Shown here: positions 34,216 to 44,999 of the stretch, one piece after another
Numbering within the stretch: the stretch's first letter is position 1
Layout: each line of letters starts with the position of its first letter
Source of the DNA: Plotosus lineatus
Lineage: Eukaryota > Chordata > Actinopteri > Siluriformes > Plotosidae
Assembly: GCA_024760905.1 (NCBI GenBank)
Contig: CM045733.1
Coordinates: 69,969,001-70,033,000 of the forward strand
DNA: 64,000 bases
Reading direction: 5' to 3'
The notes under the pieces: model-generated
What the model was told of the DNA's origin: nothing
The model's database searches: none
What the model saw: only the letters and a program-made list of their open reading frames with translations
Translations under genes and position numbers: made by a program

Positions 34216-37200
34216 TTACTTCTTTGTAACCACAAGGACAGCAGAAGGCACCAAACCTGAGAAAAATGGAAACAAGGCCTGTAACCAACAGACACACGTT
34301 CAGTCTGAGAAAAATAAGAAAACACCAGAAGGACGCGCAGCACACATTACAAGCCTGCAAATGAGACCGGTATATACAGCAGTGCTCGAGTGCACAGTGG
34401 AAAATTATCAAGACTAACTGAGCAGCTCTATGCATCCAGACGACCCAAACCTGCAAGTCCACTTTAGGGTGTATTTTAGTAGTGACTTCAGGGCAACCGG
34501 TTTCTATCAAGGCCAGAGTTTTATATATACAGTCGGCCCCCTACTTACGAAACCCCCTGGGTACAAAAACGCCAGGTTACAAAAAAAACATTTTCCGAGG
34601 TTTTCGTCCTCTGCATATGAAAACAACCTCCCCTTACGAAACACACCAATCAAAATTTCACACCATGCGTGAGTTGCTCTCTCATTGGCTGTCTCCCAAC
34701 ATCCCGCCCCGCTGGCAGCTGAACTGTACCCATACTTCCTGTTTGTCACACACGTGAAGGAGAGTTGAACAGGACTGTTGACTTGTTTTGAGATCACTGC
34801 AGTGTTATATTTCGTTATCGCCGAAACCCCTTTACAATCAGGATGATATTGAAGCAGAAGGAAGTGATTATTTCGGCACGATATTGAAGCATGAGCAGAG
34901 TGCTCCGTGGGACAAGACCTCCGATCTCGCAAGGAAGCAAGTTAATATTGAATCAGGACCTCTGATCTTTCAAACGGTTACTGTAATTCCGCTTTAAATA
35001 CAACATCCCGTCCATTTAAACAGAATTGTTCCGTCAGCTGCACATTGCATGCGGGCAGGGCCCGCATTCGGCAAAACACACCAGAGACAGAGTTTTGTGT
35101 GTGTGAGCGAGAGAGACTCTGTGTGTTAGAGAGAGCGACTGCCTACAGAGTCTGTCAGAGATGAAAGGAGGCTTAACTCTCTTTCGAGAGAGCACATTGC
35201 AGCTTATTTTTCATTTAAGTTGTTTAATTCAGTAAATGTTTAATAAATGTGGTGCGCTCCGCTGAATGTGAGCAAAACGCGGCTCATCTGGACCTCCAAT
35301 CCTTCAAGGAATCAAGTTAAAGTTGAGTTTGGACCTCTGATCTGGCAAGCAGGGAATGTGCTTTGAATTCCCCGTGTGTGTGAGAGAGCGATAGAGAGAG
35401 ACAGTGTTGTGTGTATGTGCATAAATAAAAATCTTTAATGGTTTAATTAATAACTGTTTAAATGGTTTAATAAATAATTATTTTACTTTTAACACACATT
35501 TCATACAAAATTGGTGTACGTTTATCATTTTTAAAGGGTTTATGGGGTAGTCTTGGGAGCCTTGGAAGGAATCAGGTGTTTTACATGTAAAATGAGCCTC
35601 TACTTACGAAAGCTCTGCGTTAAGAGAAAGGCTCTGGAACGGATTGATTGTGTAAGTAGGGGGCCGACTGTGTGTGTGTGTGTAATATATATATATATAT
35701 GAGATGATAATTTTGGGGGTGACAGAGGCTCGAGATGCTACACTGCTTTAAAACCACTGTGATCCATATAGCATAGTTGTCCCTGGAATATTCCATTAAC
35801 TTTGTTTCTGCCGACAAAACTCACTGTGTAAGAGCTCCCTCAAAAATCCCAGTGATGTCCAACAAACCTTTCACTGCTGATGCAAGAACCATGCTATTTC
35901 AAAATGGAAATATCATAACCCTGAAAGTAGCCAATGCCACCACGACTATTCTATCAAACGCTTCTTACCCAGCTCACGTAGAGGCTTCTCCATGTCGAGG
36001 TCTGTATAGACACGGCGTGGGTAGGGAGACAGGAATGCAAAGTCCTCACCCTCAGAGCTGTTCATCTGTACATACACTCGCACTGCTGCCAGAGGCTCCT
36101 GCGCCTTAAAGACTGCCACCAATGCCGATCCATCCATCAGACGAACCTAATCCGCAAGAGAGGTTGGCGTCAGCTTTAGCACACATTACAGACCAACATG
36201 CGGTAGACAGATGATTGGATATCACGAGTATACTTTGAGATTATCTAATAAAGTATTGTTAACAGAAAAGTCTGAACAAATTTGGGGACTTTACCTGTAT
36301 CCGACATTCATCGTAGTCTTTCTTGGCTGGGGGAGGACCCTGGTTCTCACTAGGGGACTGGGGTGTGGTATCAGAAGACAATGTCTGGGTTGTACTTGAA
36401 GAGCCACCAAACTGTTTAAAAAAAAAATAAAATCATTCAGTCTGTGACTTAAACACACGGTAACATGGCGCGCAGACAGATGCACACTTCATATAAAACT
36501 GTAAGTAGTCGTGATGGAGGAGTTCATGCACTGGGTTTTGTTCTTTGAACACAGTGATGTTAATGCACGGTTCATTTCGGTGCCCAGTAAAAACATATAC
36601 CTGTGTCTTGAATTTGGAAAAAAAAAAAAAAAAAAAAAATTTATTTTTTCAATAAAGGAGGGTTTGGTGAATTAGCATCTGAAACTGGTGGGGTTCAGGA
36701 CCGCCAACAAGGTTAAGAACCACTGCATCAAGTCAACTGGAAAAGATATGCGTAGCAACGATTCCGAAAATTTGCCATCCTCAGAAAATATTTCAAGCAG
36801 TAACGCATTTAACTCTTAACTGCCACAATCACATTGACCGTGCTGTATCCTTATTCTGTCTGCACAATCACCGTCTCAGGTGTCAGAATAAAAATAAATA
36901 TCTTGCTTCACAAGAAACTACACAAGTTGGAAACAAATTTCTCAGAAATGAATCCCTGTATCATACTGATCCTGTAAAGTTGGGCAAGTCGAAGAGAATT
37001 TACCAGTTATGTTTTAAGACTCAATGGTCTCTGCTTGCACGTGGTGAGTGGTGGCGGAAAGAACAAAGGAGTTTGTGTGTTTTGAATTTTACATGATAAA
37101 CATCTGATATTTTAATGTTTAATAATTAATGAGCTGCTTGTGGGCACAGATGGTGGCAGTGTGGGGCGTGGCAATCTATCAGGGTGTTGCTTGGTGGGCT

Positions 37201-39521
37201 AAACATGCACCGCTGATTTCGTTTGACTGACAAGCAGGAACGGTCCATTATATATGTGGCCTTGAGCAGGTTCGCCAAATGTATTTTTATTTTCTTGGTA
37301 CTCAAGGGCACCATACATATTCCTCACCCCCCAAGAAAAGCACAGAAAGTATTAAAAAAAAAAATCAGGATTTTTAAATCAGGTGGAATAAGCAATTTGA
37401 CATAGGTGGGTTTTAAGTTCAGATTTATAGTCGGGAAAAGACGTGTTCCTGAGGTCAGGGGGTAATGAGTTTCAAAGACGGGGAGCAAAGCAACTGAATT
37501 CTGTAGTGAGATCGGCAGAGGGGACAGATGAGTGAATAGAGGAAACATGAGGGAGCGAGTGGTGACAGAGTTCAGACATGGAGGGGCAAGGTCTAAAGGT
37601 CAGCAGGACATTTTAAACTGAACGTGAAATTTAACTGAGAGCCAGAGAAGGTGCTTGAGAACAGGAGAGATGTGGACGGAGGAGGTTCTGGTGATAATAC
37701 GGGCATCTGTATTCTGGACCAATTGAATTTTTGAAGGACACCAAAGAGAAGTGACAAGGGTGGACAAGGATAGTCGTAGTGTGAGGGAAGACGATCAATA
37801 TTGCGTCGGTGGAAGTCTGCAGATTGGGTGATGTTATTGACGGAAGACTGGAAAAATAGAGTGCTGTCAAGGAGCTAATCTTCCCAGGAAGAAGAGTAAA
37901 TGAAGCTGATTAACAAATGAAAAAAATGACCTCATGAATACTGGAATGCATTAGATCTGGGTACATTTTTTTAAAATCCAATCAAACTTCAGTTAACATT
38001 GTGTCCCAAACATTAGCTCCGCCTCTTCCCCAAATTGGCAGCAAGCGTTGCATTCAGAATTTTTCCTGAAGAAATGGAACCAGAGGTTACAATCTGCTTC
38101 TGTAAATAAGAGGAAAAAAACCTAAATACTGATGTTTGGAAATGGAACCCTAAACCCTGGGACCGAAGTCTGGAAAAACAAAGTCAAATGATTTTTTTTT
38201 TTTTTTTTTTTTTTAATCCAAAGGTAAATAAATACCTTGCGTGCTCTTTCTTCTCTATCATGTGCGATCTTCTCTTTGACTCTCTGCCTGAAAAAGATCA
38301 AGCAGTAAATCAGATCAGAAAATCTGCACTCTATAGATCTTCAGCTCTGTTTACCATCCATGCTCACAGTACTTGGCCAAACGATCCTCCATTTTCTCTC
38401 TCCTGCGTTGTTCAGCGAGCTGCTTCATTTCATCATCCTGCAGCTTCTGTCGGATGTGCTGCAGCTCCTGGCCCTGTTTCCTCCTCTGTTTCTCTCTCTC
38501 CACCTCTTCTTGTCGCTCCCTCTCTCGTCTCTCTTCCTGCTTCACCCTCATCAACTCCTCAAGCCTGAACATCCATCAGTGGAAACCTTTAGCATTTCTT
38601 GTTCGTACTCAACACTTTGTTAAAGTTCGTGTCACCAACCTCTTAATTTGTTCCTTCTTTTCCTCTTCGGTCATTGGTTGCTTGGCCTCTTCCTGTTCTG
38701 CCACCTCTCCAGTAGCTGAGTTTCGTATATGAAAACAAAAAGCAACAGTTTCTTTAGATATACAGTGGTACCTCACCTTACAAAAGACCCAACAAACGAA
38801 AAATCCAAGTTATGAAACGCATTTACCTAAAATTTCCGTCTCTGGATACGAAAAAAATTCACGTTACGAAACGCGCCATCTCAAAAATTCAAACAATGCG
38901 TGAGTTGCTCTGCCATTGGCTATCTCCCAACACCCTGGCCCGCTGGCCTCCTATTGGCAAGGAGGGAGCTGCATCTCCATAATACCCGTGATGCTTTTTG
39001 TGTGCCTTCGATCCATTGTTCGTCACGGAGTTCTAACATGCATAAAGTTACTGTTGTTTCATGAGGTTTTTCCAGTGTGCTCATTGCAACTTTATTTTTC
39101 GTCATTCATCATGTGGCCCAAGAAAGTGATTCACGGTGCGAATGAAAAGAAGTGGGCTCGTGGCATGCGACTGAGATATCCCAAAGGAATATGGCCAAAC
39201 CCGTCTACCATCAGTACAATATTAAAGCGGAAGGAGGCCTTAAAAGGTATACTTTTATAATTTTTAAAGAGTTTAGGGGGTAGTATTGGGGCCTTGGAGC
39301 AAATCAGGCCTTTTACATGTAAAATGCTACTCAACTTACGAAAAAAATCAAGTTACGAAACCACTTTTGGAACGGATTAATTTTGTAAGGTGAGGTACCA
39401 CTGTACAATGATCCCTCATTTCCATGGTTAATGGGGACCGAGCACGACCCCACCACCACCACCACCAATTTCCGTGAAGTAGGGTCGACCACCCCGACTG
39501 ACGTGTACACACACACACACA

Positions 39522-39592
<71 letters not shown>

Positions 39593-39890
39593 TATACGCA
39601 CACACACATTCAATGCTATAAATGCTTAACAATTAAACATTAAAAAAATAATGCATAAGATGTAAATTAAATATAAATACACACAAAGACGCACGCACAC
39701 AGGTGCACACCTCACGAAAATGTAAGTAGTTATGTTTTGGTTTTTTTTATTTGTGGGATTTTTTCCACATAATTGGCCTTGTTTTGTGGTGTTGTCCTTA
39801 TTTTTCGATTAATATTTTTCAAAAACCCATGATACACTGACGCCGCAGAAACTGAAGCACGAAGTAGTGAGGGGTCACTGTGTGTGTGTG

Positions 39891-39935
<45 letters not shown>

Positions 39936-40762
39936 CACAAGGATCCCTCACTTTCCACGGTTAATTGGGACCAAGATTCCCTCGCAATCATCAAAATCCA
40001 CGAAGTAGGATAACCACCCAACACCCCACTGACATATACGTACATGTAAATGTGTATATAATATCAATAAATACATATTCAATGCTATAAATGCTTATAA
40101 TAACAATTAAACATTAAAAAATAACAAGATGTAAATAAAATATAAATACAGACAATCCCCAACTTACAACTAGCATTCGTTTTACAAACATCTGGAGACA
40201 CGAACAGGGCTGTCTGAGGTCGAAAGTGAAATGAAATTGAAGAACAAGTAGAAATAGAAATGGAATAAAATCTATAGAAAGATATATCATAAATATAAGT
40301 GAAATATGATTTAAACATTATCCTGAGGTACACTTAATACTAGGCTCTGGCAGAGGGGTGTGGCTGACACGTGCTTTACACCTTATGAAGGTCTGGGAAG
40401 AGAAGCAGAACCATACATTTCTTAACTCGTGACAAAACTTTCAAAGAAGAAACAGATTGACTCCAGTATTATAATGAACTGGATAAGAGTGAAACTCTCT
40501 GTAAATCTGATCAGATGTGCTGTGCTTGAAAGGAACCAGGAGTTTAAACACGGGACATAATGATATTGATAATGTACAGATGATTATGTAGAGCGAGAGC
40601 ATGAGAGAGAGAGAGAGATTGTAAACAGTACAAACTTGTATAGGTGACTTCTACAAGGTTTAAAAATACATTCCCCTCTAAAGAATGCCCTGTAATGACT
40701 TACAAATTCATCTAACGAACAGCTGTCCGAAACCTAACTCATTCTTAAGCTGGGGAGTGTCT

Positions 40763-40801
<39 letters not shown>

Positions 40802-41394
40802 TACATACATACAGATAGTATTGCATGAGAAGAAGACAACACACATACATACGCCCGCGTGCACACACAGATGCAACAATGTAAGTAGTTTTGATGGGTG
40901 TTTTTGGGTTGTTTTTTGTTGGTTTAGGGTTTTTTTTTTTGCATACTTGGCCATGTTTTTGTGGCTTTTTTAATTCGATGAAAATGTTTTTTTTTTTAAA
41001 CCACATGGTCTAATGGATAAGGCGCAGGCTCACTGATCCTAAAGTTGGGGGTTCGAGTCCCCACAGGGTTGTCACTGTCCCCCCCAATGCAGCTAACTGG
41101 GTTATCAAAGGAGGGCCATGTCTGTCACTGTCTATGGTGAGAGGTTGATGTAAAAGAACCATTGCTGACTTTCATAAAGAGGAGCTGCAAAGCCGTCAGC
41201 GTGTTTCTGTCCCTTGCTAAAACGGTTGTGACAGGAAGGGCATCCGACGTAAAAACCTCTGCCAAATCAAATGTGCGCATCAGATGATTCACTGTGGCGA
41301 CCCCTGAGAAAGGGAAAAGCCGAAAGGAAAAGAAGAAGAAGATGCATTGAAGCCACATGAATTGAAGCGTGAAGTAGCCAGGGATCCCTGTGTC

Positions 41395-41477
<83 letters not shown>

Positions 41478-42567
41478 GAGAGCAAACTTGGGAGGGTGAT
41501 GCTGCACATTCTCGCTCCTTTATCAATTACATAACACCAAGCCAATCCGGAGAGTCCGAGTTTAAGCATGTAGAGGTGGGCGGTAAAGATTTCCTGCAAG
41601 CGCCTTATGCCACCCCTGATAATGTCAGAGCAAGCAGTTCAAAAACATGCCTTTAGCTGGAATTGTGTGCCTCAGAAGCTCAGGAAATCCTTCAGCTCCC
41701 TGTTTGGCTTCTGTCATGTGATCAGAGATAGATGTATGGAATTGGCCGTGAATAAAATGGGGAAAACCTGCTTTCATAGAAGTTAGTCTGAAGTCAAGAA
41801 ACCGTTTCTTTCCTAGATACACTTGTCAAAATGGATCACGTTTGATCACCTGAGAAACATATGCCCAAAAAAACCCCCCAAAAATCCTGTGCTCCCTTAT
41901 TTTGACCATATGACAATTTAACACAGTGCCCTGGGATGACCTGGTGAGCTGTCCAGGGTGTACTCTGCCCTCGCCCAGAGTCAGCTGAGATGGCGCCAGC
42001 CTCCCCATGACAATAATTATGATTAATAGGTCCAAAAAATTAATGAGTTTAACATATTGTCATTCCATTTTTAGAAATCTGACCAGATTTTTTTTGTCCT
42101 TTCTATGTTTATATAAGTATCTACTCTTAGAGCCAACATTTAAAAACATTTGTATCAAACCAAAATAAAAGGTCTTACACCCCCTGGATTCAGAGGCAGG
42201 CTGGGACGAGCTTTGTTCTTCTGAAGAGCTGAGAACATTCCCTTTTGGTGGCACATAAGGCTCATCGATGTCGGGATCGTTCTCGTGTTCCATCAGCCTG
42301 TGGAGGACAATGAGAGAAAGATGAATAGAGCTGAGCCATAGCAATGATTACTGACAGTGAGAAATTAAACTTACCAGTCCATAGCTCTCTCAATGCCCTG
42401 GTTTCCAGTGTGTGCTACAGCCTTCTCCCTTTGATAGTAACAAATCAATCATAAATACAGGAGAATCATACTCAAAATCAATCGGGAATAAAAAAGCTTC
42501 TTACTTACGCTTTGTTTCTGTCGAAGCCCATCTCCAAGAGACTTTCCAGCGTTGTGCACTCCGCCAT
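34216..42567 (-). CDS. ubxn1: UBX domain-containing protein 1 (p97/VCP adaptor), complete
   Basis: Minus-strand exons in order: 42567-42509, 42428-42375, 42297-42179, 38715-38640, 38564-38373, 38287-38236, 36411-36295, 36146-35969, 34256-34216. Total 888 nt, 295 residues (human about 297); all junctions are GT-AG and in phase. UBXN1 is a cytosolic adaptor that binds ubiquitin chains through an N-terminal UBA domain and the p97/VCP ATPase through a C-terminal UBX domain. Visible: [20 protein letters not shown] and [16 protein letters not shown] (UBA, residues 1-45); an acidic/Ser linker; a Glu/Arg coiled coil with [13 protein letters not shown] pattern (about 90-185); then UBX from [11 protein letters not shown] to the end [12 protein letters not shown]. 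The p97-contact loop reads YPRR rather than the usual FPR. The last exon has 13 codons. Intron 3 (3.5 kb) and intron 8 (1.7 kb) are filled with MITEs. Confidence 0.95.
34530..35670. mobile_element. Tigger-like MITE, complete, in ubxn1 intron 8
   Basis: Left end CAGTCGGCCCCCTACTTACG after TA; right end GTAAGTAGGGGGCCGACTG at 35670. It contains foldback-like modules at about 34900-34990 and 35248-35352 and GA/GT-rich stretches. No intact coding frame. Partner copy at 9767. Confidence 0.8.
35248..35352. repeat. Foldback module, copy 4 (with a partial copy at 34900-34990)
   Basis: GTGGTGCGCTCCGCTGAATG followed by GCGGCTCATCTGGACCTCC, aligned with copy 2 at 10923. The right arm is decayed to GACCTCTGATCTGGCAAGC. 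It follows the same AGTAAATGTTTAATAAATG phrase as copy 2. Confidence 0.6.
36617..38190. other. ubxn1 intron 6 with possible LINE-derived sequence
   Basis: A poly-A run (36619-36640), then a 'gttaagaaccactgc' phrase near 36710 that looks like a hAT terminal remnant. About 37380-37890 is a purine-rich stretch containing GAGGTTCTGGTGATAATACG. It reads like the 3' region of a degenerate fish retroelement, but I cannot name the family. No gene is seen. Confidence 0.35.
38763..39403 (+). mobile_element. Tigger-like MITE with N-terminal transposase fragment
   Basis: Ends CAGTGGTACCTCACCTTAC and GTAAGGTGAGGTACCACTG, flanked by TA. Near 39112-39250 the plus strand reads [12 protein letters not shown] and [17 protein letters not shown], matching the helix-turn-helix of Tigger transposases. 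In ubxn1 intron 3, antisense to the gene. Confidence 0.85.
39406..39880 (+). mobile_element. MITE (ATCCCTCATTT ends) abutting the previous element
   Basis: Starts CAATGATCCCTCATTTCC and ends GAAGTAGTGAGGGGTCACTG. Its left TA is the right TA of the element ending 39403. It carries an internal (TA)28 run at 39527-39582. Confidence 0.75.
40149..40763 (+). mobile_element. Nested MITE with CAGAC ends
   Basis: CAGACAATCCCCAACTTAC at the left and CTTAAGCTGGGGAGTGTCTG at the right, with TA on both sides. Reverse-complement sister of 137-681. No coding potential. Confidence 0.75.
41005..41337 (+). mobile_element. Family A tRNA-derived SINE, full length, with LINE-type tail
   Basis: Head TGGTCTAATGGATAAGGCGC and GGGGGTTCGAGTCCC; body CAGCGTGTTTCTGTCCCTTG and GGAAGGGCATCCGACGTAAA. 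The tail has GTGGCGACCCCTGA and AGCCGAAAGGAAAAGAAGAA, which matches the 3' end of the RTE-like LINE at 49500-49556. Confidence 0.85.
41391..41475. repeat. Compound (GT)(TA)22(CA)16 microsatellite
   Basis: Pure TA run at 41401-41444 followed by CA to 41475, directly against a MITE end at 41390. Frames across it encode IYIY/THTH repeats only. Confidence 0.9.
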
Positions 42568-42721
42568 TCTTCTGCAGTGGAACAACAAATATATTAACTT
42601 ATACTGTATTAAAAAAAAAAAAAAATACAGCACGTATGGTGTTGGAAATATTTACCACAAAATAAACAGAAAATGAAGATCTTATTTGTTAGATGACTTG
42701 CTAATGTGTTTCACGACCAAG

Positions 42722-42756
<35 letters not shown>
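42722..42756. repeat. (ATA)n microsatellite
   Basis: About 11 trinucleotide units just upstream of the ubxn1 start codon, probably within the 5' UTR intron. Confidence 0.9.
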
Positions 42757-42757
<1 letters not shown>

Positions 42758-43141
42758 TTAATGTCACATTAACTGGACAACTAGCACAACAAAACGCATG
42801 TTTTTTATACCAATTCACTTTCTAGAAAAAAACCCCTAAAAGTTTCCAAAAATGCCACATATTTTAAAATTATTCCTAATTCCCGACATCTCCTATACTC
42901 CTCAAAAACAAGTCAACGGTAAATGCTGAAGCATTACACTAGTTAGCAACCAGCTTAATTAGCATTCTCAACCAATGTTCAGAACTCATGCTCAGCTTCC
43001 AACCGTTACACATATAAGCCGACGTAACATTTTCATAAGTACAAATAAATTAAATATTACAGTTAAAATACAATCCCATAAAATCCTATACATATTTTTA
43101 ATTAGCGAGTTAGCATAACAATTTCTTACATAGTGACTCAC

Positions 43142-43215
43142 GTCCTCATACAACTACGGCACAACCACACGGACAAAAAGCCAAAACGCGATTTTCCGTA
43201 ACTGGAAACCACGAC
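43142..43215 (-). promoter_or_regulatory. Putative ubxn1 non-coding first exon and promoter
   Basis: On the minus strand a CpG-containing patch ends GTATGAGGAC followed by a GTGAGT donor at 43141. The ubxn1 ATG (42567) is preceded by CCACTGCAG at 42572, a plausible acceptor. This suggests a 5' UTR intron of about 570 bases. The transcription start is not determined. Confidence 0.4.
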
Positions 43216-43818
43216 TGAGATTTTCGACATTTTTATTTATGTTTAGATTTTTTTTTAAAGGAACATGAAAAATACTAGGTTCATACAAGTTATACTACAA
43301 CTTAATTTGCATTAACCTGGTGCATACTTCGTGTACCAAGTAAGGATTAAAGTAGGGCATGCTGTCTAAAGAAATGAATCAGTAATGGGATAGTGCAGTG
43401 CAACATTATACATGGTCAACTTATTCCGAAAAAGTGCCACAGATCAAGTACTGTACTGTACCTCTTCAAGCAGCTGAAATCCCAAGGGTTTTTTTTTTTT
43501 CCTTTTAAACTTGTACCGCCATCATCTGCAGAGACAGGCCGAAGTTTCAGTTCCTTAATGATGCTCACTAGTGAGTGGTAGTTTATTTTGGCTGAATGCA
43601 GGGATTTTCTGGCAAAAAAGCACCTCAGCTCATGGGCTGATTATATCTTATACCCCTGTTTTACATTTTCCTTTAGTTCTGTCTCTGCTTGCAAGAATAT
43701 TTCAAAAGAATTTGTGAAAGGAAGGGTGATCTCGTATATGCATAACTTTGGAATATTTGTTGAAAGTGGAAAAATCTGAGATTTTAATTTGTTTCAGGAA
43801 ATAGATATAAATTGTTAA

Positions 43819-43820
<2 letters not shown>

Positions 43821-43866
<46 letters not shown>
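43821..43866. repeat. (AC)23 microsatellite
   Basis: Uninterrupted AC run in the ubxn1-ehd1 intergenic region. Confidence 0.95.
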
Positions 43867-43869
<3 letters not shown>

Positions 43870-44096
43870 GGTAACACAAAAGTGGATAACTTTCCATTGT
43901 GGCTGGGATTCTGCACTCTTGTTTGCCTCAAGATAGTAATTTTTATTAGTATAGGAGTAAGCAAATGGTTTCAGAAAGACATCAGGGGCAGTTTAATTTT
44001 ATTTTCATAACATTGCATTTCATTTTTATTTTACATGCGAAGTAAATTACTGGGCACCTTTCAGATAAGACCGACAATGTCTTTGAACATTAATGC

Positions 44097-44224
44097 CTTC
44101 TTTTCCTTTTCGCTGCTCCCTTCAGGGAGCGAATCATCTGTGTCCATCTCACCCTATCCTGTGCATCTTCTTCTCTTACACCAACTACCTTCATGTCTTC
44201 CTTCACCACATCCATAAATCTTCT
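44097..44224 (-). mobile_element. RTE-like LINE extreme 3' fragment
   Basis: The minus strand reads AGAAGATTTATGGATGTGG through to GGGAGCAGCGAAAAGGAAA. It matches the last 130 bases of the LINE at 48780-49556. Confidence 0.7.
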
Positions 44225-44364
44225 GGATCTCAGCCACCCTTTTTTAATGTCTTTGAAAATGTCAACATCAAAAAGGTTCAAGCTTGCAGAGGATTGTCAT
44301 GTTTACAAAGAACAGATAGATATCATCAAAATCTGCATCTCTCATTTATATTATATATTTATGG

Positions 44365-44600
44365 CAGAGTTTTCCATCTGGAGGTAAGGTGCTGGATTAC
44401 TGATTCCAAGGTCAAAGGTTCAAGCCAAACTAACAGTGGATCGTCACTGCTGTCTGTTCTCTCCCCACGCGAGTGCAGCTAAATGAGTTATCACAAGCTG
44501 GCCACGTCTCTCACCGTATATGGTGGAGAGGCAGCAATGGCCTAGCCAGGTGTAGTCTACCCTTGCCCAGAGTTGGCTGAGATGAGTGCCAGCCTCCCTG
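44365..44600 (+). mobile_element. Degenerate family A SINE
   Basis: GGTGCTGGATTACTGATTCC and GTGCAGCTAAATGAGTTATC match the family A consensus. The second half changes to the CAGAGTTGGCTGAGATGAG motif of another fish repeat. Confidence 0.5.
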
Positions 44601-44739
44601 TGTCATGGGAAGGCTACATTTATAGATATTTTATATATATATATATTTGTACATTAAACTTATTAACAGGATTGGTGACAAACGGACATCCTCACTGGAC
44701 ATGAATTCAGCCTATTACCAATGCAATAAGCCAAGCTCT

Positions 44740-44960
44740 GGCATATATGGCTCATAGCAAGGGCTCCAGTATACTATACTCCTGGACCATACCCCACGAG
44801 ATAGCCCGAGGGACCCAGTCTAAAGCCTTCTCCAAATCCACAATACATGTTGACAGATTGGGCAAACTCCCACGCCTCCTCCAGGATCTTGTAGTGTGTG
44901 TAGAGTTGGTTGAGAGTGCAGTGGCCAGAATGCTGGGTTTCAATTGCCCAACTACTAAGG
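44740..44960 (-). mobile_element. LINE reverse transcriptase fragment, family unresolved
   Basis: The minus strand encodes IVDLEKALDWVPRAISWGM, the palm-domain pattern D-x-x-KAFD-x-V-PR of non-LTR reverse transcriptases. Flanking sequence is decayed. It is a different LINE from the RTE-like copies. Confidence 0.6.
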
Positions 44961-44999
44961 CAGGTAGTGAGACACAGGTGAGTGTAATAATGAAGGTAT

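Larger units (their letters stand above)
39938..41390 (+). mobile_element. Composite MITE containing a second MITE and a SINE
   Basis: Outer ends CAAGGATCCCTCACTTTCC and GAAGTAGCCAGGGATCCCTG. Nested in order are the CAGAC-type MITE (40149-40763), a (AC)n run, and a family A SINE (41005-41337). The MITE-in-MITE arrangement is shared with window positions 1-898; the SINE is not visible there. Confidence 0.75.

Noticed and set aside
35946..36137. UBX frame ending GKKRLIE as the natural ubxn1 terminus
   Set aside because: A GTAAGA donor lies right after LRELG. The exon at 34256-34216 supplies the expected [12 protein letters not shown] ending in phase.
38188..38732. Plus-strand Ser/Leu-rich frames of 87-126 codons
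   Set aside because: Antisense to the ubxn1 coiled-coil exons. The minus strand gives the correct protein with phase-matched splice sites.
39527..39582. CRISPR-like or tandem array
   Set aside because: Simple (TA)n and (CA)n microsatellites without unique spacers. The sequence is eukaryotic.
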